Below are positions 35,598 to 46,172 of a DNA stretch of 47,214 bases, piece after piece (the first letter of the stretch is position 1; each line of letters begins with the position of its first letter). Below the pieces are notes generated by a model that made no database searches, was not told the DNA's origin, and worked only from the letters and a program-made list of their open reading frames with translations. The stretch is from Kistimonas sp. bin40 (lineage in GTDB: Bacteria; Pseudomonadota; Gammaproteobacteria; Pseudomonadales; Endozoicomonadaceae): the NCBI GenBank assembly GCA_002238585.1, contig MPMQ01000019.1:1-47214 (forward strand), written 5' to 3'. Made by a program: the position numbers and the translations under genes.

Positions 35598-35810
35598 TCA
35601 GCATCCGCGCCCTTCAGTGCGTTCTTCTGGCTCTGCGGAGACAAAGTGCACCTTGTCCCCCGGCGACTCCTCATCAACAAAGGGCAACTGAGCCGCCTGC
35701 TCGAAGTCTTTCCGCCTGGCATCGCTCCATGCCCAAAGGACAACGGCCAGGAACGCCACAAAACACAAAACGGTCGCCAGCCCCCGCAAGGTGTTGATAT
35801 CAATGCTCAC
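35598..35810 (-). CDS. ccoQ: cbb3-type oxidase small subunit CcoQ
   Basis: 70 residues from a GTG at 35810: one membrane helix (LATVLCFVAFLAVVLWAWS), then DARRKDFEQAAQLPF, the family signature. It stabilises the oxidase complex. It lies between ccoO and ccoP as expected. The C-terminus is longer and more charged than many CcoQ proteins. Confidence 0.93.
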   Translation of the reverse strand: MSIDINTLRGLATVLCFVAFLAVVLWAWSDARRKDFEQAAQLPFVDEESPGDKVHFVSAEPEERTEGRGC

Positions 35811-35841
35811 AAGAGTGTCCCCCGTGCTATCAGGCCGCGCC

Positions 35842-36450
35842 CTATTTCCGCAACGCAGTGCCCAGACTTTGCAAATACGCGATCAGGGCATCCATTTCTG
35901 TCTTCCCCCGGACAGCCATCTTCGCGTTGGCAATATCCTCATCGCTGTAGGGAACGCCCAGTGTACGCAGTGCTCTCATCTTGTCTGCAGTACCCTCACT
36001 GTCGATAACAGCCTCGTTCAAGTGAGAATAAGGCGGCATCACCGATGCAGGCACAAGATCCCGCGGATTGTACAGGTGGGCCCTGTGCCACTCGTCAGAG
36101 TAACGCTCCCCAACCCGGGCCAGGTCAGGCCCAGTCCGCTTGGACCCCCAGAGAAAAGGGTGGTCATACACAGACTCGCCAGCAACGGAATAATGGCCAT
36201 AGCGCTCAACTTCGGCACGCAGAGTGCGCACCATCTGGGAGTGGCAACCCACGCAGCCCTCCTTGATGTAGACATCACGCCCTTCAAGCTGGAGAGCCGT
36301 GTAAGGAAGAACACCTTCTACTGGTTCAGTGGTTTCCTTGATATTGAAGACGGGAACTATCTCAACCAGGCCGCCAAAACTGATAGCAACCAAAATGCCG
36401 ACAATCATCAAGCCAATGTTTTTTTCGATGAACTCGTGTCTGCTAAGCAT
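35842..36450 (-). CDS. ccoO: cbb3-type cytochrome c oxidase subunit II (monoheme)
   Basis: 202 residues. One N-terminal membrane helix ([24 protein letters not shown]), the c-heme site [12 protein letters not shown], and the axial Met region [10 protein letters not shown]. It transfers electrons from CcoP to the catalytic subunit. The start overlaps the ccoN end by 8 nt, indicating coupling. Confidence 0.98.
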   Translation of the reverse strand: MLSRHEFIEKNIGLMIVGILVAISFGGLVEIVPVFNIKETTEPVEGVLPYTALQLEGRDVYIKEGCVGCHSQMVRTLRAEVERYGHYSVAGESVYDHPFLWGSKRTGPDLARVGERYSDEWHRAHLYNPRDLVPASVMPPYSHLNEAVIDSEGTADKMRALRTLGVPYSDEDIANAKMAVRGKTEMDALIAYLQSLGTALRK

Positions 36451-37882
36451 AACCCTGAGTCCCCTGTGCTACGGGAGATGTCTCAGCTTGCTCTTGCCCG
36501 CACGAACGAATCGTTCGCACCACGTTGTAGAGCATGACCAACATACCGGAGAAGAAAAATGCCCCACCCAACAACCGGACCAGATAGCCGGGCTTGCTGG
36601 CCTGCACTGACTCAATGAAGCTGTATTGCAAGGTGCCGTCCGCATTCATCGCCTGCCACATAAGGCCCTGGGTAATACCGTTGACCCACATGGCCACTAT
36701 ATAAAGCACAGTACCCGTGGTCGCCAGCCAAAAATGCGTGTGGACCAAATTGGTGCTGTACAACCTTTCCCGACCGAAAACCACCGGGATCAGGTGGTAG
36801 GTCGCACCAATCGATATCATGGCAACCCAGCCAAGGGCACCAGAGTGGACATGCCCGATGGTCCAGTCCGTGTAATGAGACAGAGCATTGACCGTCTTGA
36901 TGGCCATCATCGGGCCTTCGAAGGTGGACATTCCGTAGAATGAAAGGGAGACAATCAAAAATCGCAGTATTGGGTCGGTGCGCAGCTTGTGCCAGGCTCC
37001 GGACAAGGTCATGACACCGTTTATCATCCCCCCCCATGACGGAACCAGAAGAATGAGGGACATCACCATGCCCAGACTCTGCACCCAGTCAGGCAAGGCG
37101 GTGTAATGAAGGTGGTGCGGTCCGGCCCATATATAGATGGCAATCAGTGACCAGAAGTGGATGATGGACAGCCGGTAAGAGTACACCGGGCGCTCGGCCT
37201 GCTTGGGAACGAAGTAATACATCATCCCCAGAAAACCTGCTGTCAGGTAAAAACCAACAGCATTGTGCCCGTACCACCACTGGATGACGGCATCCATAGC
37301 CCCCGCATAGGCTGAATAGGATTTGAACAGGGTGACAGGAATCGCCGCGCTGTTGACTATATGCAGCACAGCCACAGTGACAATGAACGCACCATAGAAC
37401 CAGTTGGCCACGTAGATGTGGGCACTTTTGCGCTTCATGATGGTGCCAAAGAACACAATGCCGTAGACGATCCACACCAGCCCAAGCAATATATCAATTG
37501 GCCACTCGAGCTCGGCGTACTCCTTCGAGGAGGTCATCCCCATCGGCAATGTCACGGCCGCCAGCACAATCACAAGATTCCACCCCCAGAAGGTGAAAGC
37601 CGCCAGGCTGTCCGATACCAGCCGTGCCTGGCAGGTGCGCTGCACCACATAGTAGGAGGTCGCAATCAAGGCAGAGCCGCCAAACGCGAAAATCACCGCA
37701 TTGGTATGAAGCGGCCGAAGACGACCGAAAGTCAGAAAAGGCTCGACATTGAGAGCTGGCCAGACCAGCTGGGCTGCGATCAACAACCCGACACCCATGC
37801 CAACAATGCCCCAGATAACCGTCATCACGGCAAACTGACGCACCACCTTATAGTTGTAATCTGTATCTTTTGTATTGTGCAT
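36443..37882 (-). CDS. ccoN: cbb3-type cytochrome c oxidase catalytic subunit I
   Basis: 479 residues with about 12 membrane helices. Heme and copper ligands are visible: RPLHTNAV (His59, low-spin heme), [13 protein letters not shown] (Cu-B His and the region of the cross-linked Tyr), [12 protein letters not shown] (Cu-B His pair) and [14 protein letters not shown] (heme His). It reduces oxygen to water with high affinity, for microaerobic respiration. It is the first gene of the cco cluster; the promoter should lie in 37883-38290. I did not find a clear TTGAT-N4-ATCAA FNR/Anr box there. Confidence 0.99.
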   Translation of the reverse strand: MHNTKDTDYNYKVVRQFAVMTVIWGIVGMGVGLLIAAQLVWPALNVEPFLTFGRLRPLHTNAVIFAFGGSALIATSYYVVQRTCQARLVSDSLAAFTFWGWNLVIVLAAVTLPMGMTSSKEYAELEWPIDILLGLVWIVYGIVFFGTIMKRKSAHIYVANWFYGAFIVTVAVLHIVNSAAIPVTLFKSYSAYAGAMDAVIQWWYGHNAVGFYLTAGFLGMMYYFVPKQAERPVYSYRLSIIHFWSLIAIYIWAGPHHLHYTALPDWVQSLGMVMSLILLVPSWGGMINGVMTLSGAWHKLRTDPILRFLIVSLSFYGMSTFEGPMMAIKTVNALSHYTDWTIGHVHSGALGWVAMISIGATYHLIPVVFGRERLYSTNLVHTHFWLATTGTVLYIVAMWVNGITQGLMWQAMNADGTLQYSFIESVQASKPGYLVRLLGGAFFFSGMLVMLYNVVRTIRSCGQEQAETSPVAQGTQGYA

Positions 37883-38290
37883 AGCCTGATCCCCAACGCA
37901 GGTTGGTCATGCTTTGCCCTGTAAACCCGGAAAGAGTGCCTACTGCCAGGCAAAGGGCCCATTCGGCAGGAGCGGCAGGGTACCAGAAAGCAGCCAGGCT
38001 GTAAAAGACAACTTATTTACGCCGGACAACGCCACAAAGGCCTTTTTGTCAGCCCGGACAGCAGGTTAGTCATAGTCATGTGGCTTTTCATTCTGGTCTG
38101 AGCGCGTCCATACACAGCCTTCGCTGCGAGGCGCCCTGCTTCTGAAAAGCCACCGCCACTGTTGGGTCTCGTCGATGTCAAAACGGGGCTCTTGCCCATT
38201 TATCCCCACAGTGCACCTGGATCCACTGGCAGCCAGCCCGCCATCCACCCTATAATTTGCTCCCTTTACGATCCAGAGACGTACTGCAAG
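37883..38290. promoter_or_regulatory. Divergent control region between ccoN and ppa
   Basis: 408 nt. A perfect TATAAT at 38251-38256 lies 35 nt before the ppa ATG and is the probable -10 of ppa; no good -35 precedes it. A CCAAC/GTTGG short dyad lies near the ccoN start. No gene is seen. Confidence 0.5.
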
Positions 38291-38830
38291 ATGGACTGTC
38301 ATTCTTTATCCGCCGGCGATTGCCCTCCCGAAGACATTCTGGCTGTGATCGAAATCCCGGCACACAGCCCTCCCGTAAAATACGAAATCGACAAAAACAG
38401 CAGCGCACTTTTCGTAGACCGTTTTGTTTCCACCAGCATGACCTACCCTGCCAACTACGGGTACATCCCCCAAACGCTGGCAGACGACGGCGACCCGCTT
38501 GACGTATTGGTAATAACGCCTTGCCCGGTTGTGCCCGGCTCTGTCGTCCGTTGTCGCCCCGTAGGGATGCTGCAGATGGCAGACGAGAAAGGGCAGGACG
38601 AAAAAATTATTGCGGTTCCCGTCAGGGACCTTACGGAGCTTTACGAACACGTACAAGAATACTCAGACCTGCCTGCCCTGCTCCTGAAGCAGATAGAGCA
38701 TTTCTTTGAACACTACAAGGATCTGGAACCCAGGAAATGGGTCAAGGTGGAAGGATGGAAGGAGAAAAGCCAGGCTCTGGACCTGATCAGTAAAACTGTT
38801 GCGGCTGGCACAAATAGCGAAAAAAACTGA
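38291..38830 (+). CDS. ppa: Inorganic pyrophosphatase
   Basis: 179 residues (176 in E. coli) from the ATG at 38291 ([23 protein letters not shown]); the open frame extends upstream but that part would precede the TATAAT promoter. Family-I signatures are [27 protein letters not shown], the metal site [10 protein letters not shown] and DEKIIAVP. It hydrolyses pyrophosphate, pulling biosynthetic reactions forward. A single gene, divergent from ccoN. Confidence 0.98.
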   Translation: MDCHSLSAGDCPPEDILAVIEIPAHSPPVKYEIDKNSSALFVDRFVSTSMTYPANYGYIPQTLADDGDPLDVLVITPCPVVPGSVVRCRPVGMLQMADEKGQDEKIIAVPVRDLTELYEHVQEYSDLPALLLKQIEHFFEHYKDLEPRKWVKVEGWKEKSQALDLISKTVAAGTNSEKN

Positions 38831-38888
38831 CAGCAGAAACCGGCCGGGACCGCCAATATACCAGGCCGCATGAGCGCCGCCCTGGCGT

Positions 38889-38908
38889 AGATTCTCACAC
38901 GAGAATCT
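38889..38908. repeat. Hairpin between ppa and carA
   Basis: AGATTCTC (38889-38896) and GAGAATCT (38901-38908) form a perfect 8-bp stem with a 4-nt ACAC loop, 58 nt after the ppa stop. No T-run follows; a weak terminator or a leader structure of carA is possible. Confidence 0.6.
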
Positions 38909-39063
38909 GCCATCATGTGCGGCGCCTTCCCGGACTTCAACTGCGGGGGCATCAAGCGGTGCAAACAGAGACAAGCAGAGCGTCCGATGCTGTGTTGCGC
39001 TCTCTTCAAGAGGAGCGCGAAATGACAGCGCAGCACTCTGGCATGAAGAGCTGAAGGGGTTCT

Positions 39064-40233
39064 ATGAGCAAAAATAGAATAGCCGTGCTGGCTCTCGAAG
39101 ACGGCAGTGTATTTTCTGGACACGCGATAGGATGCGATGGAGAGACATCCGGCGAACTTATTTTCAACACAGCCATGACTGGCTACCAGGAGATACTCAC
39201 TGATCCATCCTATGCCCGCCAGATAGTGACCTTGACCTACCCACACATAGGTAACACCGGGGTCAACACTGAAGATATGGAGTCTGATCGACTCTGGGCA
39301 GCGGGCCTGATTATACGCGAACTGTCCCCTGTCGCATCCAGCTGGCGCAGCTCCTCGAGCCTGAGCGAATACCTCAAAAGCCAAAACGCGATCGCCATGG
39401 CAGGCGTGGACACCCGACGCCTGACCCGCCTGTTGCGTGACAAAGGTGCTTTGCGTGGCGCCATTACAGCCGGACCTCATGCCAGCGCGGAGCGCAGCCT
39501 GGCGCTGGCCCGCCGATGTCCCACGCTGACAGGCATGGACCTCGCTCAAGAAGTCACCTGTACGCGCACTTACTGCTGGCCTTTGCATTCTGGGCACCAG
39601 CCCGGTTCTGCATTCCACGAGTCAGGGCACCGGCACCATGTTCTTGTCTATGACTTCGGCGTCAAGCAGAACATACTGCGCTTGCTGGAAAAGTCCGGCT
39701 GTCACCTGACAGTGGTGCCAGCCCAGACGCCAGCCTCAGAAGCCCTTATCCACGAGCCTGATGGCATTTTCCTTTCCAATGGCCCTGGCGATCCGGCAGC
39801 CTGCGGCTACGCCATCAAGGCCATCCAGGACATTCTGGAGACGAGAATTCCCGTCATGGGGATCTGTATGGGACACCAGCTGCTGGCACTCGCCTCCGGC
39901 GCCAAAACTGTAAAAATGCGTTTTGGTCATCATGGTGCCAATCATCCCGTGCAGGACCTTGGCTCTGGCCGGGTGATGACCAGCAGCCAGAATCACAGCT
40001 TTGCCGTAAGCGACGAAGATTTTCCTTTGTGTTTGCGCGTAACGCACAGATCCTTGTTCGATGGCTCGATTCAGGGGCTGGAGCATACAAACTTCCCGGC
40101 TTTCAGCTTCCAGGGGCATCCAGAAGCCAGCCCGGGGCCCCATGATCTGCTGTGTCTTTTTGATCGCTTTATTGCCGCCATAGAAACCTGTAAAGAAGCA
40201 GCCGAGACACCCATCCGGGAGCTGAGGCTATAA
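39064..40233 (+). CDS. carA: Carbamoyl-phosphate synthase small (glutaminase) subunit
   Basis: 389 residues with AAGGGG before the ATG. The N-terminal domain has [15 protein letters not shown] and [17 protein letters not shown]. The class I glutamine amidotransferase domain has [12 protein letters not shown], the nucleophile in [12 protein letters not shown] (Cys268) and the catalytic His/Glu in [12 protein letters not shown]. It supplies ammonia to CarB for arginine and pyrimidine synthesis. carB follows after an unusually long 408-nt gap. Confidence 0.99.
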   Translation: MSKNRIAVLALEDGSVFSGHAIGCDGETSGELIFNTAMTGYQEILTDPSYARQIVTLTYPHIGNTGVNTEDMESDRLWAAGLIIRELSPVASSWRSSSSLSEYLKSQNAIAMAGVDTRRLTRLLRDKGALRGAITAGPHASAERSLALARRCPTLTGMDLAQEVTCTRTYCWPLHSGHQPGSAFHESGHRHHVLVYDFGVKQNILRLLEKSGCHLTVVPAQTPASEALIHEPDGIFLSNGPGDPAACGYAIKAIQDILETRIPVMGICMGHQLLALASGAKTVKMRFGHHGANHPVQDLGSGRVMTSSQNHSFAVSDEDFPLCLRVTHRSLFDGSIQGLEHTNFPAFSFQGHPEASPGPHDLLCLFDRFIAAIETCKEAAETPIRELRL

Positions 40234-40641
40234 AAAGGCTACACAAGCAAGGGCATTGCAACACTGAGGAAGAAACACCTGCACAGACGGCGGACCGCGT
40301 CTCTGCTCAAGCGACATGACCTGGGTGACCACCCCTCAAGCAGCAATATCCATTGACCCGGAAAGCGGTGCCGGAACAGACCAGCCTGCGGCGAACACAC
40401 CGGACCAGGTTGTTTTCTGGCTGATTTTCATCAAGTAGACCACCGGCTACTCTCAAATCAGTCGACAAAACACCTGGAACCGGATTCCTTCTGGCACGGG
40501 CACTATTCCTCGAACATCTGTTGAGAAGACTCTTGTGTTTTCTGTTTTTCCTGGCTCGGCACAACGCTGACCCAGCCCTGATGAAGAACGCGTGAGCGCG
40601 TGCGCGCCCTATCTGGCCTATAGCAGCAACGAAGCAAAAGC
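40234..40641. other. Long gap between carA and carB
   Basis: 408 nt where many gammaproteobacteria have a few dozen at most. A 40-codon open frame (40316-40438) lacks a ribosome site. There is no clear promoter or terminator; a short T-rich patch near 40533-40550 is unremarkable. Confidence 0.5.
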
Positions 40642-43600
40642 ATGGCAAAACGAAACGATATCAACAGCATCCTTATTCTTGGTGCTGGCCCCATAGTGAT
40701 CGGACAGGCTTGTGAGTTCGACTACTCCGGCGTACAGGCCTGCAGGGCGCTTCACGACGAGGGCTACAGAGTCGTCCTTGTCAATTCGAATCCTGCCACG
40801 ATCATGACGGATCCAACGATGGCCGATGCCACCTACATCGAGCCGGTCCGACCCGAAACAGTCGCCAGAATTATTGAGAAGGAGCGCCCGGATGCTCTGT
40901 TGCCCACCATGGGGGGACAGACCGCACTCAATTGTGCGCTTGAACTTGAGCGCACGGGCGTGCTGGCGTGTTATGGCGTCGAGATGATTGGTGCCAGCGC
41001 AGACGCCATCGACAAGGCTGAGAACCGAAGCCGTTTCGATCAGGCCATGAAAAAAATAGGACTCGAATGCCCCCGTTCCGGCATTGCCAGAAGCAAGGCC
41101 CAGGCGCGCGAAGTGATGAAGCAGGTGGGACTGCCCTGCATCATACGTCCTTCCTTCACAATGGGCGGCAGTGGTGGCGGCATTGCCCATGACGAGCAGG
41201 AGTTTGAAGCCATATGCACACGCGGCTTGTCCGCTTCCCCCTGCAATGAATTGCTCATCGACGAGTCGCTGATTGGCTGGAAAGAGTTTGAGATGGAGGT
41301 TGTCCGGGACAAGGAGGACAACTGCATCATAGTTTGCACAATAGAAAACCTGGATCCCATGGGCGTGCACACCGGCGACTCCATCACTGTGGCACCGGCC
41401 CAAACCTTGACCGACAAGGAATACCAGAAAATGCGTAATGCAGCCTTGGCGGTATTGCGCGAGATTGGGGTGGAAACGGGGGGAGCCAATGTGCAGTTCG
41501 GAATCAATCCGGAAACCGGACGCATGGTTGTCATCGAAATGAACCCCCGGGTGTCCCGCTCTTCTGCTCTGGCTTCCAAGGCGACGGGCTTTCCCATAGC
41601 CAAGGTCGCCGCACGACTGGCCGTCGGCTACAGCCTGGCAGAGCTTCGTCATGAAATGATGGGGGAGTCTGTCCCTGCCTCTTTCGAGCCGACTCTCGAC
41701 TATGTAGTCACCAAGTTGCCGCGTTTTGATTTCGAGAAGTTTCCGTCTGCCAATGCTCAACTGACAACCCAGATGAAGTCTGTAGGGGAAGTGATGGCGG
41801 TGGGACGAAACTTCCAGGAATCCTTGCAGAAGGCCTTGCGTGGACTCGAAACCGGCGTGGCAGGCCTGGAGCCCCGGGTCAACTCTGGCAACTCACAAGC
41901 CGATACACAGATTCGTCAGGAGCTGCACGCCCCGAGTGCCAACCGGCTGCTGTATATAGCGGACGCTTTCCGGCAGGGGTTCTCCCAGAACACAGTATTT
42001 GAGCTGACCCATATTGACCCCTGGTTTCTGACACAAATTGAAGATCTTGTGCAGGAAGAACAGCGCTTGAGCCTGAGCAGCCTGACATCGATCGACAGGG
42101 AGGACTTGCGCCGCCTCAAAAGCAAAGGCTTCAGCGACAATCGGCTGGGTCAGCTGCTCGGCGTGACGGAACAGGCCGTGCGGTCCCGCCGACTGGCGTT
42201 GGGACTACGCCCGGTCTTCAAGCGCATAGACTCCTGTGCGGCCGAGTTTGCAACAGTGACAGCTTATCTCTACTCCAGCTACGACGAAGAATGTGAGGCC
42301 GCTGTCTCCACGCAACCCAAGGTAGTGATTCTGGGAGGCGGCCCCAATCGGATAGGGCAAGGAATCGAGTTCGACTACTGCTGCGTACATGCGGCCATGG
42401 CTTTGCGTGAACAAGGGTTCGAGACCATTATGGTCAACTGCAACCCGGAGACAGTCTCCACGGATTACGATATTTCCGACCGCCTGTACTTCGAAAGTGT
42501 CACCCTGGAAGACATCCTGAATATTGTTGACATTGAGAAGCCTGAGGGCGTCATCGTCCAGTACGGAGGACAAACGCCCCTGAAGCTGAGCCTTGCGCTC
42601 CAGAAGGCCGGCGTCCGGATTCTGGGAACCAGCCCGGAAGCCATAGACAAGGCTGAAGATCGAGACCAGTTCCAGTCCATGATCTGCCAGCTCGGCCTGA
42701 GGCAGCCCATCAATGCGATGGCCGGCAGCCTGGCAGAGGCCATGGAGCGGGCCAGAACCATTGGCTATCCCCTGATTGTTCGCCCTTCCTACGTCCTGGG
42801 CGGACGGGCCATGGAAATCGTCAACAATGAGCAGGAACTCAACCGGGCCATGCGCACCGACCGTCTGGCCCAGGTGTCTCCTGCGCATCCCGTGTTGCTC
42901 GACAGCTATCTGACCCACGCGATTGAGGTAGACGTGGACGCTGTGTGTGATGGCGAGAGCGTCGTGATAGGCGCCTTGATGCAACACGTAGAACACGCCG
43001 GCGTACACTCCGGGGATTCGAGCTGCTCACTGCCGCCCCACGATCTCCCCGAGGAAACCCAGAGGATCATCAAGGAACAAGTAAGATCCATAGCCCTTGA
43101 ACTCGGGGTTGTCGGCCTGATGAACGTACAGATGGCACTTCAGGACGGGGAACTCTATGTTATTGAAGTGAATCCGCGTGCAGCAAGAACCGTCCCTTTT
43201 GTCTCCAAGTGCATAGGCGTCTCCCTGGCCAAAGTGGGGGCCAAAGTGATGGCCGGCACCCCCCTGAGAGATCTTCTTGTACAGGATCCCGTTCCTGCTG
43301 CTTGTTTTGTCAAAGCTGCGGTGTTCCCTTTCAGCCGATTCCCCGACACAGACCCGATACTGGGACCGGAAATGAAGTCAACCGGCGAGGTTATGGGTGT
43401 CGGTGACAGTTTCCCCGAAGCCTACGCCAAAGCGCAGCTGGGTGTCCATATGGCCCTGCCGGAGGGAGGAAGGGCGATTTTGAGCCTGCGCGACCGGGAC
43501 AAACCCCAGTGTATTATTCTGGCCCGTTTGCTCAAGCAGGCAGGCTTTGAACTCATAGCCACCCGGGGGACAGCGAACGCCTTGCTTCAGGATGGCATGA

Positions 43601-43872
43601 CCGTTGAGGTGGTGAACAAGGTGCAGGAAGGCAAGCCCCATCTGGTGGACATGATCGCCGCCGGCAAGATTGACCTTGTTGTAAACACCACTGAGGGCTA
43701 CCAAGCTATAGCAGACTCGGCTACGATCCGGGTGTCGGCTTCAGCGCATAATGTCCTTTACGCTACGACCGTGCCTTGTGCTTTGGCTATTGCCGAAGCC
43801 ATTCTTTTCGGTCCTGAACAACATGTCCGCCGACTCCAGGATTTACATGCAGGTGAACAATGTTATGTCTAA
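40642..43872 (+). CDS. carB: Carbamoyl-phosphate synthase large subunit
   Basis: 1076 residues (1073 in E. coli). Two homologous ATP-grasp halves: the first begins [21 protein letters not shown], the second [21 protein letters not shown]. Conserved features include [42 protein letters not shown], the oligomerisation region [40 protein letters not shown] and [16 protein letters not shown]. The C-terminal MGS-like allosteric domain has [13 protein letters not shown]. It forms carbamoyl phosphate from bicarbonate, ammonia and 2 ATP. It overlaps greA by 8 nt. Confidence 0.99.
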   Translation: MAKRNDINSILILGAGPIVIGQACEFDYSGVQACRALHDEGYRVVLVNSNPATIMTDPTMADATYIEPVRPETVARIIEKERPDALLPTMGGQTALNCALELERTGVLACYGVEMIGASADAIDKAENRSRFDQAMKKIGLECPRSGIARSKAQAREVMKQVGLPCIIRPSFTMGGSGGGIAHDEQEFEAICTRGLSASPCNELLIDESLIGWKEFEMEVVRDKEDNCIIVCTIENLDPMGVHTGDSITVAPAQTLTDKEYQKMRNAALAVLREIGVETGGANVQFGINPETGRMVVIEMNPRVSRSSALASKATGFPIAKVAARLAVGYSLAELRHEMMGESVPASFEPTLDYVVTKLPRFDFEKFPSANAQLTTQMKSVGEVMAVGRNFQESLQKALRGLETGVAGLEPRVNSGNSQADTQIRQELHAPSANRLLYIADAFRQGFSQNTVFELTHIDPWFLTQIEDLVQEEQRLSLSSLTSIDREDLRRLKSKGFSDNRLGQLLGVTEQAVRSRRLALGLRPVFKRIDSCAAEFATVTAYLYSSYDEECEAAVSTQPKVVILGGGPNRIGQGIEFDYCCVHAAMALREQGFETIMVNCNPETVSTDYDISDRLYFESVTLEDILNIVDIEKPEGVIVQYGGQTPLKLSLALQKAGVRILGTSPEAIDKAEDRDQFQSMICQLGLRQPINAMAGSLAEAMERARTIGYPLIVRPSYVLGGRAMEIVNNEQELNRAMRTDRLAQVSPAHPVLLDSYLTHAIEVDVDAVCDGESVVIGALMQHVEHAGVHSGDSSCSLPPHDLPEETQRIIKEQVRSIALELGVVGLMNVQMALQDGELYVIEVNPRAARTVPFVSKCIGVSLAKVGAKVMAGTPLRDLLVQDPVPAACFVKAAVFPFSRFPDTDPILGPEMKSTGEVMGVGDSFPEAYAKAQLGVHMALPEGGRAILSLRDRDKPQCIILARLLKQAGFELIATRGTANALLQDGMTVEVVNKVQEGKPHLVDMIAAGKIDLVVNTTEGYQAIADSATIRVSASAHNVLYATTVPCALAIAEAILFGPEQHVRRLQDLHAGEQCYV

Positions 43873-44380
43873 CCCACCCTTTCATATGACCCCCCAGGGA
43901 CTCACAGCTCTGCGCGAGGAACTGGATTATCTCAAGAGAACAAAACGCGGTGAAATAACACAAGCCATCAGCGCGGCTCGTGAACACGGCGACCTGAAAG
44001 AAAACGGCGAGTACCACGCCGCGCGTGAGCAGCAGAGCTTGACTGAAGGGCGCATTGCGCACCTTGAGACAAGGCTCAGTGACGCCAATGTGATTGATAT
44101 CACCAGGATAGAAAACACGGGGAAAGTTGTTTTCGGTACCACCGTCACCCTGAGCAACACCGAGGATGATACTGAGTCCCGCTACAAAATTGTGGGCGAG
44201 GACGAGGCAGACGTGGCCAAAGGCAAGCTCTCCTACACCTCCCCCCTGGGGCGAGCACTTATAGGGAAAGAGGAGGGGGATCTGGTACGGGTAGAAACCT
44301 CGATAAGCTCGACTGAATATTCTATCGAGATCGTCGAGCACATAGGAGATACAGACGAAGTCAAAGACACGGCAAAGTGA
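43865..44380 (+). CDS. greA: Transcription elongation factor GreA
   Basis: 171 residues (158 in E. coli) from the ATG at 43865, which overlaps the carB stop by 8 nt (an ATG at 43847 is also possible). The N-terminal coiled coil carries the tip motif [21 protein letters not shown], whose acidic residues enter the RNA polymerase secondary channel to trigger transcript cleavage. The C-terminal FKBP-like domain has [27 protein letters not shown] 13-residue acidic tail extends past the usual end. carB-greA is a common pairing in Pseudomonas-type genomes. Confidence 0.98.
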   Translation: MSNPPFHMTPQGLTALREELDYLKRTKRGEITQAISAAREHGDLKENGEYHAAREQQSLTEGRIAHLETRLSDANVIDITRIENTGKVVFGTTVTLSNTEDDTESRYKIVGEDEADVAKGKLSYTSPLGRALIGKEEGDLVRVETSISSTEYSIEIVEHIGDTDEVKDTAK

Positions 44381-44471
44381 GCTGTCTGGAAACGTCTCAG
44401 CCACTAGACGCCCGGCTGCATACTCACGTCTACCGAGCGAAAAACCGCCCTCCCGGCTGGAGAGGCTGCCA

Positions 44472-44573
44472 GCGCGGAGCTGAGTCCGCGCACTCGCTCA
44501 GTTGGCATTGCAAAAGCTGCTGTTGTGGTCCTACAATCCCCGGCTGTTGGCGTTGGCCAACGCCAACAGCCGG
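44472..44573. repeat. Stem-loop and perfect 34-bp palindrome upstream of pfkA
   Basis: GCGCGGA (44472-44478) pairs with TCCGCGC (44485-44491). Then CCGGCTGTTGGCGTTGG (44540-44556) is followed directly by its exact reverse complement (44557-44573), a loop-less 34-bp palindrome ending 48 nt before the pfkA ATG. A loosely T-rich stretch (TTTATTCTTT) follows, so it could terminate greA transcripts or act as a regulator site. Confidence 0.9.
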
Positions 44574-44621
44574 CTTAACGGACATTTATTCTTTGCTGCA
44601 GTGCATGCTTTCCGGAATCCC

Positions 44622-45611
44622 ATGACAAAGACAAAAACCATCAGCCACATTGGGGTGTTGACATCAGGGGGAGATGCCCCCGGCATGAATGCAGCCATTC
44701 GCGCCGTAGTGCGGGCCTGCGCTTTCTATGGACTGGACTGCACGGGCTTTCGGGGCGGATACAAGGGACTGATGAACGCAGATGCGTCCAGAATGGATGC
44801 CCGCTCCGTCGCCCATATCATCAGCCGCGGAGGCACGGTACTCAAATCAGCGCGGTGTATGGAATTCCATTCGCACGAAGGGCGGGAAAAGGCGGCTTCG
44901 GTACTCAAACGAGAAGGCATTGATGGCCTGGTCGTCATCGGAGGCGATGGCTCATTCACGGGAGCAGACTTGCTGCGCTCCGAGTTCGGCGTTGCTGTCG
45001 TGGGCATTCCTGGCACCATAGACAACGATATCTATGGCACGGACCGCACCATAGGGTACGACACGGCCGTCAACACCGTCATGACAGCCATGGACAACAT
45101 CAGGGATACGGCCACATCCCATGACCGTCTGTTTTTTATCGAATGCATGGGACGTGATTCCGGCTTTATTGGCCTTCAGGCCGGTATTGCCGGTGGCGCA
45201 ACAGAAATCCTTATTCCTGAGGCACCAAGAACCCTGCCTGAATTGGTCGCAAAATTGCAGGCCAGTCGACGCGCCTGCAAGAGTTCCAGCATTATCCTTG
45301 TCGCAGAAGGCGACCAGTCTGGATGCGTGTTTTCCCTGGCAAAACAAACGGCAGCACAGCTTCCCGATTACGATGTGCGTGTTTCCGTCCTGGGACACAT
45401 TCAGCGCGGGGGAAGCCCGAGCTGTGCTGACAGAGTGCTGGCAAGCCAGCTGGGGATTGCCGCTGTGGAGCAACTTCAACAAGGAAACGCGGGCATTATG
45501 GTCGGCGTACGCAACAACGCCCTGGCAACCACTCCCCTGAGTGATGCCATCAGCCAGAAACCGACGCCTTGTCCAGACCTGCTGCGGGTGACAGGCATTA
45601 TCTCGCTTTGA
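44622..45611 (+). CDS. pfkA: ATP-dependent 6-phosphofructokinase
   Basis: 329 residues (320 in E. coli) from the ATG at 44622 (MTKTKTISHIGVLTSGGDAPG); the longer frame back to 44502 reads through the palindrome and does not fit the family. It has GGDGSFTGA (Gly after Asp, typical of ATP rather than PPi users), the catalytic PGTIDNDIYGTDRTIGYDTA, ECMGRDSGFIGL and LGHIQRGGSPS. It commits fructose-6-phosphate to glycolysis. In related genomes greA is more often followed by yhbY/ftsJ, so this neighbour is atypical. Confidence 0.97.
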   Translation: MTKTKTISHIGVLTSGGDAPGMNAAIRAVVRACAFYGLDCTGFRGGYKGLMNADASRMDARSVAHIISRGGTVLKSARCMEFHSHEGREKAASVLKREGIDGLVVIGGDGSFTGADLLRSEFGVAVVGIPGTIDNDIYGTDRTIGYDTAVNTVMTAMDNIRDTATSHDRLFFIECMGRDSGFIGLQAGIAGGATEILIPEAPRTLPELVAKLQASRRACKSSSIILVAEGDQSGCVFSLAKQTAAQLPDYDVRVSVLGHIQRGGSPSCADRVLASQLGIAAVEQLQQGNAGIMVGVRNNALATTPLSDAISQKPTPCPDLLRVTGIISL

Positions 45612-45770
45612 GCTCCGGCGGCATCGTCACCGTCCTGGTGCCCGACTCTTCACTGCGGTTATTCCCGCATCAGATACCAGACTCGCATCCAACCTCTCTG
45701 TCCGACTACGGAATACGGACGGGCGATGGAACTGTGAACGATTTTTCTTGCTGGGGGTCGAACATACTAT

Positions 45771-45826
45771 GTCAGGCCAACTGGGTCAGGCCAACTGGGT
45801 CAGGCCAACTGGGTCAGGCCAACTGG
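45771..45826. repeat. Four perfect 14-bp tandem repeats
   Basis: GTCAGGCCAACTGG occurs four times head to tail. The unit is not a multiple of three and lies outside genes. Confidence 0.98.
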
Positions 45827-46072
45827 CTGTTGTTCAGAGGGAACTTTCCAGCAACCAACCAGGTCTGATGAAAGAGATGGTACTTTTTCCCGGTGGAGCT
45901 TCAGCCTGCTGTCAGGCCCTCGCCCCACCGGGGGATGCAAACGGGCCCGCCCTCCTCGTGAGAGGCCGCCCGGCGACCCCTTCGCGGGGGAGCCGTAGCA
46001 TGAGGTAACAAATGGACAAGAACGAGAAACAAAAGGCTCAGGAGGACAAAGCTTAGGAGGACAAAAGCACTC

Positions 46073-46120
46073 GATATGCGTATTATTACGTGATGTGCGT
46101 ACTGTCACTTGATATGCATA
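46073..46120. promoter_or_regulatory. Three 19-bp-spaced direct repeats (iteron-like) upstream of the porin
   Basis: GATATGCGTA (46073-46082), GATGTGCGTA (46092-46101) and GATATGCATA (46111-46120) start exactly 19 bp apart, close to two helical turns, so a regulator could bind all three on one DNA face. Confidence 0.65.
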
Positions 46121-46142
46121 CCACTTTTGCATCCAGAGGGTG

Positions 46143-46172
46143 TTTGTATTAGAAGCTAATTTGTAATACAAA
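46143..46172. promoter_or_regulatory. AT-rich inverted repeat upstream of the porin
   Basis: TTTGTATTA (46143-46151) and TAATACAAA (46164-46172) form a perfect 9-bp dyad with a 12-nt spacer. A TATATA (46178-46183) follows, a possible -10. It is an operator candidate for the porin gene. Confidence 0.55.

Noticed and set aside
37883-38290. FNR/Anr box for the cco operon
   Set aside because: No TTGAT-N4-ATCAA site was found on reading the interval, despite the family usually being oxygen-regulated.
40316-40438. 40-codon frame in the carA-carB gap
   Set aside because: No ribosome site and no recognisable content; length is within chance expectation.
40618-41760. 380-codon minus-strand frame opposite carB (and a similar one at 42205-43008)
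   Set aside because: Shadow of a long conserved gene with strong codon bias; no ribosome site.
45771-45826. Possible CRISPR array
   Set aside because: Repeats are directly adjacent 14-mers without spacers and no cas genes are present.
45800-46171. 123-codon minus-strand frame and overlapping plus-strand frames downstream of pfkA
   Set aside because: They run through the 14-bp tandem repeat and hairpins; composition (Cys/Pro/Arg-rich) does not look coding.
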